From Aquisphaera giovannonii (GTDB taxonomy: Bacteria > Planctomycetota > Planctomycetia > Isosphaerales > Isosphaeraceae): DNA of 64,000 nucleotides. Location: the NCBI RefSeq assembly GCF_008087625.1, contig NZ_CP042997.1, forward strand, positions 3,286,001-3,350,000, given 5' to 3'. The notes beneath the pieces are model-generated. The model had not been told where the DNA came from. It saw only the letters and a list, made by a program, of their open reading frames with translations, and did not search any database. Both the position numbers and the translations under genes were made by a program. This document shows, in pieces, positions 17,762 through 25,189 of this stretch. How positions within the stretch are numbered: the first letter of the stretch is position 1; each line of letters starts with the position of its first letter.

Positions 17762-18280
17762 ATGAAATGCCAGAAGTGCTCCAAGCCGGCCACCTTCCAC
17801 ATCACGGACATCGTGGAGAAGGGGAAGCACCGCGAATACCACTTCTGCGACGAGCACGCCCGCCAGCACCTGACCGCCCCTGAGGAGACGCCCGAATCGG
17901 CGCCCATGGGCGAGCTCGCCAAGAAGCTCGCCAGCGGCTCGTCGGCGTCGGTCTCGTTCCGGGAGGCCTCGCCCGCGGACAAGCAGGTCTGCCCGGTCTG
18001 CCAGATCACCTTCCTGGAGTTCCGCAAGTCGGGCCGCCTCGGCTGCCCGTATGATTACGAGGTCTTCCGCGACGAATTGATGCCCCTGCTCGAGAGCATC
18101 CACGGGGAGACCCGCCACTCCGGGAAGGTCCCCCGGCGGGCGCCGCGGAACACGCAGCAGCAGACGACCTTGATCCAGCTCCGCAACGAGCTCAAGCGGG
18201 CCGTCGCGGCCGAGGATTACGAGGAGGCCGCGCGCCTCCGCGATCGCATCAAGTCGATCGAGCAGGAGCAGGGGCGTTGA
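17762..18280 (+). CDS. mcsA: McsA-like zinc protein with UVR motif (activator of the protein-arginine kinase), copy 1
   Basis: A 172-residue McsA-type protein. It begins with a treble-clef-like cysteine set (MKCQKCSKPATFHI then HFCDEHARQH). A second zinc motif follows, VCPVCQITFLEFRKSGRLGC with PYDYEVF directly after it. The protein ends in a UVR helix pair (LRNELKRAVAAEDYEEAARL). In Bacillus and Staphylococcus McsA binds and activates McsB, which phosphorylates arginines in proteins to mark them for ClpCP. It is the first gene of an mcsA-mcsA'-mcsB operon behind a strong promoter with an inverted-repeat operator. The acidic, serine-rich linker (~40-75) is longer than I would expect. Confidence 0.9.
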   Translation: MKCQKCSKPATFHITDIVEKGKHREYHFCDEHARQHLTAPEETPESAPMGELAKKLASGSSASVSFREASPADKQVCPVCQITFLEFRKSGRLGCPYDYEVFRDELMPLLESIHGETRHSGKVPRRAPRNTQQQTTLIQLRNELKRAVAAEDYEEAARLRDRIKSIEQEQGR

Positions 18281-18352
18281 GCGTAGAATGAGAGGAGACG
18301 AGGAGAGAACGTCTCCGCGCACCGCCCTTCCGTCCGCCGAGGTCGTCCCGAA

Positions 18353-18838
18353 ATGATCTGCCAGCGTTGCAAGAATGAGGCCTCGGTCCACCTCACCGAG
18401 AGGGTGGGCGGGAAGCGGAAGGAGATCCACCTCTGCTCGGCCTGCGCCAAGAAGTCCGGCCTGGGCCTCCCCGAATCGCCCCCGAATTTGGCCCTCGACG
18501 CCGTCGTGCAGGACCTGATCCTGACGCACGTCGGCGAGCTAGTCGGCGAGCTGGCGGAGCTGGCCTGCCCGGAATGCGGGATCAAGTACATGGAGTTCCG
18601 CGCCGGCGGCCGCCTGGGATGCCCGCAGGATTACCGGATCTTCGGCCGCGGGCTGCTCCCGGTCATCCAGCGGGTCCACGGGGCCACGCGGCACGTCGGC
18701 AAGGTGGCCCGCCAGCGCCCGGGCGCCATCCACCGCCTCCGCCTCCGCTCGCAACTCCGCGACGCCATCGCGCGTGAGGACTACGAGGAGGCCGCACGCC
18801 TCAGGGATCAGCTCCGCCTCAAGGATATCCACGCATGA
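18353..18838 (+). CDS. McsA-like zinc protein with UVR motif, copy 2
   Basis: A 161-residue paralogue of the preceding gene with the same layout. It has CQRCKNEASVHLTERVGG and LCSACAKK at the N-terminus, CPECGIKYMEFRAGGRLGC followed by PQDYRIF in the middle, and a C-terminal UVR motif (LRSQLRDAIAREDYEEAARL). Its stop codon overlaps the mcsB start (ATGA at 18835-18838), so it is translationally coupled to the kinase and may be its main partner. Two adjacent McsA-like proteins suggest a tandem duplication with divergence, and perhaps two alternative activators or adaptors. Confidence 0.9.
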   Translation: MICQRCKNEASVHLTERVGGKRKEIHLCSACAKKSGLGLPESPPNLALDAVVQDLILTHVGELVGELAELACPECGIKYMEFRAGGRLGCPQDYRIFGRGLLPVIQRVHGATRHVGKVARQRPGAIHRLRLRSQLRDAIAREDYEEAARLRDQLRLKDIHA

Positions 18839-19899
18839 CTCTGGACGACCTGACGAAGACTTCGGGCGAATGGCTGCGCGGCAACGGCCCGGAGAGCGAC
18901 ATCGTGATGTGCTCGCGCATCCGGCTGGCCCGCAACCTCGCCGAATTCCCCTTCACCAACCGCAGCAGCCGCGCGGAGAAGGGCGAGATCGAGTCCCACT
19001 TCAAGTCGGCGCTGGCCGCCAGCCGCCTGGAGATGGACTACTTCGACGTCAACGTCCTGCCCCCGCTCGACCGCCAGTTCCTGGTCGAGCGGCAGATCAT
19101 CTCCAGCGAGCTCGCCAAGGGCGAGGGCCCGCGCGGCGTCGCGATCAGCCCGCACGAGAACGCGGCGATCATGGTCAACGAGGAGGACCACCTCCGCATC
19201 CAGTACATGCTCTCGGGATTCCGGCTCCACGAGGTGTGGGACGAGATCAACAACATCGACGACCAGCTCGAGGAGAACCTCGCCTTCGCGTACAACCCGT
19301 CGCTCGGCTACCTCACCGCGTGCCCGACCAACGTGGGCACCGGGATCCGGGTCGGCGTGATGCTCCACCTCCCCGGCCTCGTCCAGGACAAGTCGATCGA
19401 CAAGGTCTTCCGCGCGCTCCAGAAGATCAACCTCGCCGTCCGCGGCCTCTACGGCGAGGGGAGCCAGGCCTTCGGCGACTTCTACCAGATCTCCAACCAG
19501 CAGACCCTGGGCAAGAGCGAGCCGGAGCTGATCCGGATCCTCACCGACGTCGTCCCGCAGGTCCTCCTCTACGAGCGGCAGGCCCGCCAGAGGCTCGTCA
19601 CCGAGCGGCGGCAGCACCTGCACGACCAGGTGAGCCGGGCCTACGGCGTCCTCAAGACCGCGCAGACGATCTCCAGCGAGGAGACGATGCTCCTCCTCTC
19701 CAGCGTCCGCATGGGCATCAACCTCGGCCTCATCGACGACGTGTCCATCGCCACGGTCAACGAGCTGTTCATCCAGACGCAGCCCGCGTTCCTCCAGAAG
19801 ATCCGCGGCTCGGAGCTCGACGTGGAGGACCGGAACGTGGCGCGGGCCACCTACCTCCGCAGCCGACTGGCCAACGGGCGGATGGCGCCCGAGCCCTGA
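18835..19899 (+). CDS. mcsB: Protein-arginine kinase McsB (ATP:guanido phosphotransferase family)
   Basis: A 354-residue guanidino kinase that phosphorylates arginine side chains in proteins. It has the family N-terminus (IVMCSRIRLARNLAEFPF) and NEEDHLRIQYMLSGFRL. The nucleotide and active-site segment is LGYLTACPTNVGTGIRVGVM, with catalytic Cys at residue 163; the C-terminal SSEETMLLLSSVRMGINLGL is also present. In Firmicutes the product pArg tags proteins for ClpC-ClpP and inactivates the repressor CtsR. Here no ctsR or clpC lies in the window. The start overlaps the stop of the second mcsA-like gene. A J-domain protein gene follows 90 bases downstream. Confidence 0.95.
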   Translation: MTLDDLTKTSGEWLRGNGPESDIVMCSRIRLARNLAEFPFTNRSSRAEKGEIESHFKSALAASRLEMDYFDVNVLPPLDRQFLVERQIISSELAKGEGPRGVAISPHENAAIMVNEEDHLRIQYMLSGFRLHEVWDEINNIDDQLEENLAFAYNPSLGYLTACPTNVGTGIRVGVMLHLPGLVQDKSIDKVFRALQKINLAVRGLYGEGSQAFGDFYQISNQQTLGKSEPELIRILTDVVPQVLLYERQARQRLVTERRQHLHDQVSRAYGVLKTAQTISSEETMLLLSSVRMGINLGLIDDVSIATVNELFIQTQPAFLQKIRGSELDVEDRNVARATYLRSRLANGRMAPEP

Positions 19900-19989
19900 T
19901 CGCATCTCCGGCTTGACGACGCCCCGGACGCGACGCAGGCTTGATTGCGGGCCGACGAGAACGCACTTCCAACCGAGTGAGCATTCCCC

Positions 19990-20712
19990 TTGGCCACAAT
20001 CAGCTTCGAGATCGACCCGAAGTCCGTCCTCGGCGTGGCGGAGGACGCGTCGCTCGATCAGATCCGCGACGCCTACCGGCGCAAGTCCAAGATCCTCCAC
20101 CCCGACGCCGGCGGCGAGGAGTGGGCCTTCCGGATCCTCGCCCAGTCCTACGAGATCCTCAGCACGGCGCGCGTCCGCAGGGCCGCGGCCGCCGAGCCCC
20201 CACACCCGGCCGCCGCGACGGCGGCGTCCCACGACGCCCGCAGGGACCGAAAGGCCGGCCCCAGCTCCGAGACCGTGAGGGGCGGGTTCCACGACGCCGA
20301 CGTGCCCGCCGACCGGATCGTGGCGGTGGAGCACCTCTGCGTGCGCTACCTGTGGGACGACGCGGCCTACCTCTTCCTCGCCCGGAAGCAGTCGGACGAG
20401 GAGCGATTCCTGAGCTGCAGCCTGAACATCCGATGGCCCGACGAGAACCGCTCCGCCTTCGCGATGGGAGACGAGAAGGTCGCGTCCATCCTGGCGACCC
20501 TCCGCGAGACGTTCGCCGTCATGGCCGCCTCGCCGGACGTGGTCACGTCCCACGTGAGTGACGACCACGACGAGTTCGCCGGATGGCTCACCTACCGGAA
20601 CTTCGACCGATCCTGGGCCGCACTCAAGGCCCTGCACGCCGAGCTGAGGCGCAAGGGGCTGGGGCTCCGCCAGTGGTCGCGGGACCTCTTCATCCCCAAG
20701 AACTGGAAGTGA
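19990..20712 (+). CDS. J-domain (DnaJ-like) protein with an unknown C-terminal domain
   Basis: A 240-residue protein. Residues ~10-60 form a J domain (SVLGVAEDASLDQIRDAYRR, KSKILHPDAGGEEWAFRIL) with the HPD motif that stimulates Hsp70 ATPase. An Ala/Pro linker leads to a ~130-residue C-terminal domain (IVAVEHLCVRYLWDDAAYLF, SCSLNIRWPDENRSAF) that I do not recognise. The start appears to be TTG at 19990; no ATG or GTG in frame precedes the conserved J domain, and no strong ribosome-binding site is seen. Its position behind mcsB suggests a protein quality-control function, by inference. Confidence 0.85.
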   Translation: MATISFEIDPKSVLGVAEDASLDQIRDAYRRKSKILHPDAGGEEWAFRILAQSYEILSTARVRRAAAAEPPHPAAATAASHDARRDRKAGPSSETVRGGFHDADVPADRIVAVEHLCVRYLWDDAAYLFLARKQSDEERFLSCSLNIRWPDENRSAFAMGDEKVASILATLRETFAVMAASPDVVTSHVSDDHDEFAGWLTYRNFDRSWAALKALHAELRRKGLGLRQWSRDLFIPKNWK

Positions 20713-20745
20713 GGCCGGGCCGCGCCCCCGGCGTCCCGGCGGCGA

Positions 20746-21279
20746 TCACCAGCGGTTGACCTCCGGCGACTCGAGCGAGCCGATCTTGGCCATGATGGGG
20801 CCGATGAGCTCGTCCGGCACGAACCGCTCCAGGGCCGCGCCGCCGCCGAACCGCGCGACCTGCTTGATCAGCGAGCTCGAGATGTTCGCATACTCGCCGT
20901 CGGCCATCAGGAAGACGGTCTCGATCTCGGGGTCGAGGCGCTGGTTGGTCAGCGTCATGCCGAACTCGTACTCCATGTCGGTCAGGGTGCGCAGGCCTCG
21001 GAGGATCACGCGGGCTCCGACCCTCCGCACGAACTGGACGGTCAGCTCGTCGAAGGACCGGACGCTGACGTTCTCGTAAGGCCTGACGACCGACGCGGCC
21101 AGGTCGATGCGCTCCTGGACCGTGAACAGCGACGTCTTCCCGGGATTGATGCCGATGCCCACGATCAGGTGGTCGAACAGGGCGCGGCCCCTGCGGATCA
21201 CGTCGAGGTGGCCCAGCGTGATCGGGTCGAAGGTGCCGGCGAAGACGGCCGTTCGGAACGGGTCGGTCTCCTGGCTCAT
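20746..21279 (-). CDS. coaD: Phosphopantetheine adenylyltransferase CoaD
   Basis: A 177-residue nucleotidyltransferase of the fourth step of coenzyme A synthesis, joining ATP and 4'-phosphopantetheine to give dephospho-CoA. The nucleotide-binding motif is AVFAGTFDPITLGHLDVIRR (T/HxGH type). ARVILRGLRTLTDMEYEF and the C-terminal EYANISSSLIKQVARFGG are diagnostic. Length is slightly above the usual ~160 because of short ends. GGGAG lies upstream of the ATG at 21279. It is convergent with the J-domain gene and 27 bases downstream of a class V aminotransferase gene on the same strand. Confidence 0.96.
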   Translation of the reverse strand: MSQETDPFRTAVFAGTFDPITLGHLDVIRRGRALFDHLIVGIGINPGKTSLFTVQERIDLAASVVRPYENVSVRSFDELTVQFVRRVGARVILRGLRTLTDMEYEFGMTLTNQRLDPEIETVFLMADGEYANISSSLIKQVARFGGGAALERFVPDELIGPIMAKIGSLESPEVNRW

Positions 21280-21306
21280 GGTCCACAGCTCCCGGCTCGG
21301 CCGCCC

Positions 21307-22464
21307 CTAGGCGCCCCCCCTCGGCCGCCGCGACATCTCGAGGGCGGCCCGCAGGCGGTCAAGGTCGTCGTCGTCGTTGTAGATGTGGGGGCTGACGCGC
21401 AGCCTCCCTCGGCGGGCCGAGACGACGATGCCCGCCTCCCGGAACGCCGAGGCCGCGGCGGCCGGATCGACGCCGTCCTGCTCGATGGCGACGATGCCCG
21501 CGACGTCCCCCGGCCGGGGCGAGCCGACGACCCGCCAACCGGCGCCGGCCGCCAGCTCGCGCACGGCGGCGGCGCGGTCGAGGATCCGGGCCGAGACGGC
21601 CTCCGGCCCGATCTCGAGGATCAGGCCGAGGCTCGCGCCGAGCCCCTGGATCCCCGGCATGTTGAAGGAGCCCCCCTCCCAACGCTCCGCGGTCGGCTTG
21701 AGGCGGAAGTCCAGCTCCGGGGCGTCGAACGTGCCGATCACGCTGTGCCAGCCGACGCCCAGGGGCCGGAGCCTCTCGATCCAGTCGCGGCGGACGTGGA
21801 GGATTCCCGCGCCCTCGGGGCCCAGCAGCCACTTGTGGCCGTCGGCCGCGAGGAAGTCGACGGGCGTCTTCCGGACGTCGAGCGTCAGCGGCCCGAGGCC
21901 CTGGATCGCGTCCACGAAGAGGGCCACGCCGCGGCCGTGGCAGAGCTCGCAGAGCAGGTCCAGGTCGTTCCGGAACCCCGAGGCGAACTCGACGTGGCTG
22001 ACGGCGAGGACCCGGGTCCTCGCATCCATCGCGGCGGCCAGGTCCTCCGGCCAGATCCGCCCGTCGCGGCCGGGGACCAGCCGGACGGAAACCCCCCGAT
22101 CGGCCAGGTTCATCCAGGGGTAGACGTTCGACGGATACTCCTCGGCCGGGACGACCACATTGTCCCCGTCCCGCCAGGGGAAGCCCTCCGCGACCAGGCC
22201 GATCCCCTGCGTCGTCGAGTTCACGAAGGCGATCTCCGCCCGATCCGCACCGATCAGGCGGGCCGCGGCGTCCCGGGCGGCCTCGAGCTTCTTCCCCCAC
22301 TCGGGCCATCGGACGACGCCGTGGCCCTGCTGGTCCTCCAGCCACGCCCGGACGACGTCGCCGGATCGCCGGGGCAGGGGGGAGACGGCCGCGTGATCCA
22401 GGTAGACCCAGCCTCGCGTCACCGGGAACTCGCGATCCCGGAGGTCGTCCCAGGGGTCTGCCAC
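21307..22464 (-). CDS. Class V aminotransferase (cysteine desulfurase-like PLP enzyme)
   Basis: A 385-residue fold-type I PLP enzyme. Markers are YLDHAAVSPLP, NSTTQGIGLVAEGF, VLAVSHVEFASGF, the DAIQGLGPL strand and the PLP lysine in AADGHKWLLGPEGAG (K211). The loop that carries the catalytic Cys in true desulfurases ends here in SARRGRLRVSPHIYNDDDD, with no Cys, so it is probably not a cysteine desulfurase. Relatives include isopenicillin-N epimerase-like enzymes and other lyases. The start is GTG at 22464, with GAGG 9 bases upstream. It is likely co-transcribed with coaD. Confidence 0.88.
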   Translation of the reverse strand: MADPWDDLRDREFPVTRGWVYLDHAAVSPLPRRSGDVVRAWLEDQQGHGVVRWPEWGKKLEAARDAAARLIGADRAEIAFVNSTTQGIGLVAEGFPWRDGDNVVVPAEEYPSNVYPWMNLADRGVSVRLVPGRDGRIWPEDLAAAMDARTRVLAVSHVEFASGFRNDLDLLCELCHGRGVALFVDAIQGLGPLTLDVRKTPVDFLAADGHKWLLGPEGAGILHVRRDWIERLRPLGVGWHSVIGTFDAPELDFRLKPTAERWEGGSFNMPGIQGLGASLGLILEIGPEAVSARILDRAAAVRELAAGAGWRVVGSPRPGDVAGIVAIEQDGVDPAAAASAFREAGIVVSARRGRLRVSPHIYNDDDDLDRLRAALEMSRRPRGGA

Positions 22465-22522
22465 GTCTGCATTCCTCGCTGGAGGGCGGGGAGCGGCGGG
22501 GAGAGCCCCGCGCGATCCGGTC

Positions 22523-22732
22523 TCACCGGCGGGCGCTCTTGCCGACGAGGAACATGGCGAGCCCGGCGAGGATGCCCGCCCCGAAGTAGCCGTCGAGCGG
22601 CCGCCCCTTGCTGTCGCCGTCGGCCGCCGGCTCGTCCTGGGCGCGGGCCGCCGGGCAGGCCGATCCGATCAGTCCCAGCGCCAGGAGGGCGGGAGCGATC
22701 CGGGAAGTCCAGGAGCTGCGTTGGCGTTGCAT
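22523..22732 (-). CDS. Small exported/membrane protein (69 aa)
   Basis: A short protein with an N-terminal signal sequence (SRIAPALLALGLIGSACPAA, cleavage expected after ARA) and a C-terminal hydrophobic helix (FGAGILAGLAMFLVGKSARR). It would sit in or near the membrane. The first 64 bases overlap the 3' end of the HYExAFE gene in another frame, an arrangement suggesting translational coupling. No family is recognised. Confidence 0.6.
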   Translation of the reverse strand: MQRQRSSWTSRIAPALLALGLIGSACPAARAQDEPAADGDSKGRPLDGYFGAGILAGLAMFLVGKSARR

Positions 22733-23289
22733 CGGTCGCGTTCCTTGACGGGCTTGGGTCTTCGAGGGGCCTCGAGGGTCATGGGCAGCCATTCGCTGAG
22801 CGGCCGGACCCGCCGGCGGAACGCCCGCCGGGCCATGGCCACGGCCTTCCACGCCGGGCCCCGGGATCGGAGGTGGGCCACGTAGTCGTCCAGGGCGATG
22901 CCCCAGAAGCGATATTCCTGGCCCCGGAACTCGAACGAGCCGTTGTCGCGGGGGAGCGGGAACGGCCGCGGCATCTCGGCATACACGAAGGCCAGGATGG
23001 AGCGGAAACCGGGGCCGAACATGGACTGCCAGCGGACCAGCCCGTCCAGGTCATCCGTCGTCACCCAGTTCTCCCAGTCGCGACGGCCCCGGGGGTTGCG
23101 CCCCCGCTTACCCTTGACCTCCACGACCAGGTTCGAGGCCATCCGAGGGTAGAGGAGGAAGTCCGGGTTCTTCAGGCCGTCGTCCCCGAACACCGCGCGC
23201 CGGGACTCGTCGATGGCCACGCAGGGGACGCGGAGCGAGCGGACGTACGCCTCGAAGGCGGCCTCGTAGTGGTTCGATCGGATGGCCAT
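22669..23289 (-). CDS. HYExAFE family protein, nuclease-like
   Basis: A 206-residue protein that opens with SNHYEAAFEAYVRSLRVPCV, containing the HYExAFE signature of a planctomycete family. NPDFLLYP followed by LVVEVKGKRGR has the D...ExK spacing of PD-(D/E)XK nucleases, so a nuclease-like fold is likely. The gene name only records the motif; no function is established that I know of. The last ~30 residues (Arg/Lys then Pro/Ser rich) overlap the start of the small exported protein gene. The ATG at 23289 is clear. Confidence 0.82.
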   Translation of the reverse strand: MAIRSNHYEAAFEAYVRSLRVPCVAIDESRRAVFGDDGLKNPDFLLYPRMASNLVVEVKGKRGRNPRGRRDWENWVTTDDLDGLVRWQSMFGPGFRSILAFVYAEMPRPFPLPRDNGSFEFRGQEYRFWGIALDDYVAHLRSRGPAWKAVAMARRAFRRRVRPLSEWLPMTLEAPRRPKPVKERDRCNANAAPGLPGSLPPSWRWD

Positions 23290-23410
23290 CGTCGACCGCC
23301 CCCGTGGTGCCTCGGCGCCCGGGCCGATCCCGCGCCGATCCTCTAACCGACTCTATCTTCCGGATTTCCGTCCGGAGGTCAACGGCCCGCGGATCGACCG
23401 ATCCATTTCG

Positions 23411-23860
23411 TCAGGGCACCTGGATGATCGGCAATCCGGCCGGCCCCGGGGCCGGCTTCCGGCGGGGGCGGGGCGGCAGGACGGCCTCGGCGTACTCCCA
23501 GATCTGCTCCGGGGTCTCGAAGCATTTGGTGAACGACCACTCGTCGTCGTATTCGCATTCCGCGGTGGTGTACTCGCGGCAGATCTTGGGCCGGTCGTGG
23601 TAGATCTTGCAGCGGTAGTCGGCGGCCAGGTAGTTGCACTTCGTCATCACGAGCAAGTACCACTGCTCCTTGACCGTGTAGATCAGGGTCTGGCCGTGGG
23701 CCAGGTACCAGCGGATCGAGTCGAAGTCGTCCCACGTGGTCGGGGTGTCGATGGGCAGCGAGAAATAGCGGCAGCACTTGCCCACGCAGTGGTCGCAGAG
23801 GCACTCCCCCGCCTTCAGCTCGTCGCGGCGGGGCCTCGGGGATCGTCGCCGGGATCTCAA
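23411..23860 (-). CDS. YkgJ-family cysteine-cluster protein
   Basis: A ~149-residue protein with the cysteine pattern of the YkgJ/CxxCxxCC family, a predicted Zn- or Fe-binding protein: LCDHCVGKCCRYF, TKCNYL, RCKIYHDRPKICREY and TKCF. PIDTPTTWDDFDSIRWYL is the planctomycete-typical insert. The start is uncertain: the TTG at 23860 gives MRSRRRSPRPRRDELKAGE, which fits the family, and no ATG is available before the conserved part without running far into the upstream protease gene. It follows the M50 protease gene by 35 bases and is probably in its operon. Confidence 0.82.
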   Translation of the reverse strand: MRSRRRSPRPRRDELKAGECLCDHCVGKCCRYFSLPIDTPTTWDDFDSIRWYLAHGQTLIYTVKEQWYLLVMTKCNYLAADYRCKIYHDRPKICREYTTAECEYDDEWSFTKCFETPEQIWEYAEAVLPPRPRRKPAPGPAGLPIIQVP

Positions 23861-23895
23861 GGGGCGGCCTCTCGGTGTGGCGGGGATCGACCGTC

Positions 23896-24993
23896 TCAGT
23901 CCTGGGTCTTGGACCGATTCCGGTAGCGGGTGCTGACGCGTACGAGGAACCGGTTCTCCTCGTCGGTGAGGGCGGACCGGCCCTGCCGGTGGAGCTTGTC
24001 GAGGATCTCGTCCATGCGCCGCTCCTCGGCGGCCTCGCGGGCCATCCGCCGCTGGCGGCGGAGTTCGGAACGCCTCCTCCGCCACCGTCGGATCGCGCTC
24101 TCGCGGTAGGGGCGGACCTTGGCGGCCGAACTCTCGAGGCTCGTGTAGCCCTCGGAGAAATCATAGCCGAAGACGCCGTCTTCGAAGTACCCTCCGTCCT
24201 CGAGGATGCGCGACTCGCTCCGCACGAGCCATTCGATCAGCAGGGCCAGCATGATCAGCGTGAGGCCGTCCGCCCGCCACTTGATGAGGAGTCGGGCCAG
24301 GCCCGTGAGGAAGAGGATCGCGGCGGTGGCCCGGGCGGTCCAGGGGGCGTAGATGCTGTCGCGGGACGACACCAGGCCGTGCGAGGACAGGTAGCCCCGG
24401 AGCATCCGGCCGCCGTCGAACGGGAGCGCGGGGAGCAGGTTCGCGAGGAACAGCAGGTAATTGACGTAGCCGAACCATCCGATGGTCCAGATCCGGGATA
24501 GCGGCCGTGCCAGCGAGCCGCCCGCCAGCGTCGGGGCGCCCGAATCGGTCACCCCCGCCACCGGGCCGTTGCCGAACGGGTTCCAGACGAAGTGGGCCCG
24601 GGCGAGGAATTCCAGGCCCAGGGCGATGCCGAGGAACAGGGCGCCGCTGACGGCCGGCCCGGCGAGGGCGACCAGCATGTGCTCGCCCCCCCGCGCGGGG
24701 GCCGAGGGCGTCACGAGGTTGCCGAGGGGCCACAGGTGGACCTCCTCCTGCTCGGTATCCAGGAGGTAGGCGGCCAGGGCGTGCGCCAGCTCGTGGATGG
24801 CCAGGGCCGCCAGCAGCAGGCCCAGCCAGCACGCCGTCGCGGGCAGGCGCCGCACGCCGTCCTCGGCCCTGGTCGCCAGGAGGGCCATCAGCAGCTCGGA
24901 ACCCACGAACAGGATCAGGAAGATGTGGACGCGGACTGTCGTCCCGAACCAACGGCCCAGGCGAATCGGGGACCACGTCAGAGGATCGCTCAT
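23896..24993 (-). CDS. Site-2-protease family (M50) intramembrane metalloprotease
   Basis: A 365-residue membrane protein. The zinc site is AIHELAHALAAYLL (H67-E68-xx-H71) in the second hydrophobic segment. The third ligand is in LLPALPFDGGRMLRGYL. Several more hydrophobic helices (LILFVGSELLMALL, VALAGPAVSGALFLGIALGL, GLTLIMLALLIEWLV) confirm a multi-pass protein. After ~residue 290 there is a basic cytoplasmic tail ending in MDEILDKLHRQGRSALTDEE, a small domain also found at the end of some rhomboid-like proteases. The ATG at 24993 was chosen over upstream starts because it directly precedes the family N-terminus. It is divergent from aroB. Confidence 0.9.
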   Translation of the reverse strand: MSDPLTWSPIRLGRWFGTTVRVHIFLILFVGSELLMALLATRAEDGVRRLPATACWLGLLLAALAIHELAHALAAYLLDTEQEEVHLWPLGNLVTPSAPARGGEHMLVALAGPAVSGALFLGIALGLEFLARAHFVWNPFGNGPVAGVTDSGAPTLAGGSLARPLSRIWTIGWFGYVNYLLFLANLLPALPFDGGRMLRGYLSSHGLVSSRDSIYAPWTARATAAILFLTGLARLLIKWRADGLTLIMLALLIEWLVRSESRILEDGGYFEDGVFGYDFSEGYTSLESSAAKVRPYRESAIRRWRRRRSELRRQRRMAREAAEERRMDEILDKLHRQGRSALTDEENRFLVRVSTRYRNRSKTQD

Positions 24994-25051
24994 GGGCGGG
25001 ACGCTCGGAGTGGGTGACGATCGCGGGATCGGCCACGATGCATGGAATTCG

Positions 25052-25080
25052 ACTCTATCAACCGCGGCCGGAGGTGACAA
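25052..25080 (-). promoter_or_regulatory. Candidate promoter of the M50 protease gene
   Basis: On the minus strand TTGTCA (25075-25080) and TAGAGT (25052-25057) are separated by 17 bases, about 60 bases before the ATG at 24993. Confidence 0.5.
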
Positions 25081-25110
25081 CGCGACCCGACCGGGGCGGC
25101 CCTCTCCGCC

Positions 25111-25139
25111 TTCAGCCGCGGGAGGCGGTGTGATAGACT
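25111..25139 (+). promoter_or_regulatory. Candidate promoter of aroB
   Basis: TTCAGC (25111-25116) and TAGACT (25134-25139) are spaced 17 bases apart and lie ~50 bases before the aroB ATG. The match is moderate. Confidence 0.4.
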
Positions 25140-25189
25140 GCGCCCAGAGAATACGCGGTCGACTCCCTCCGACTTGGCGAGCATCCGGC

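Noticed and set aside
21307-22464. A possible cysteine desulfurase call for the class V aminotransferase
   Set aside because: The C-terminal catalytic cysteine loop is missing, unlike the gene at 40234.
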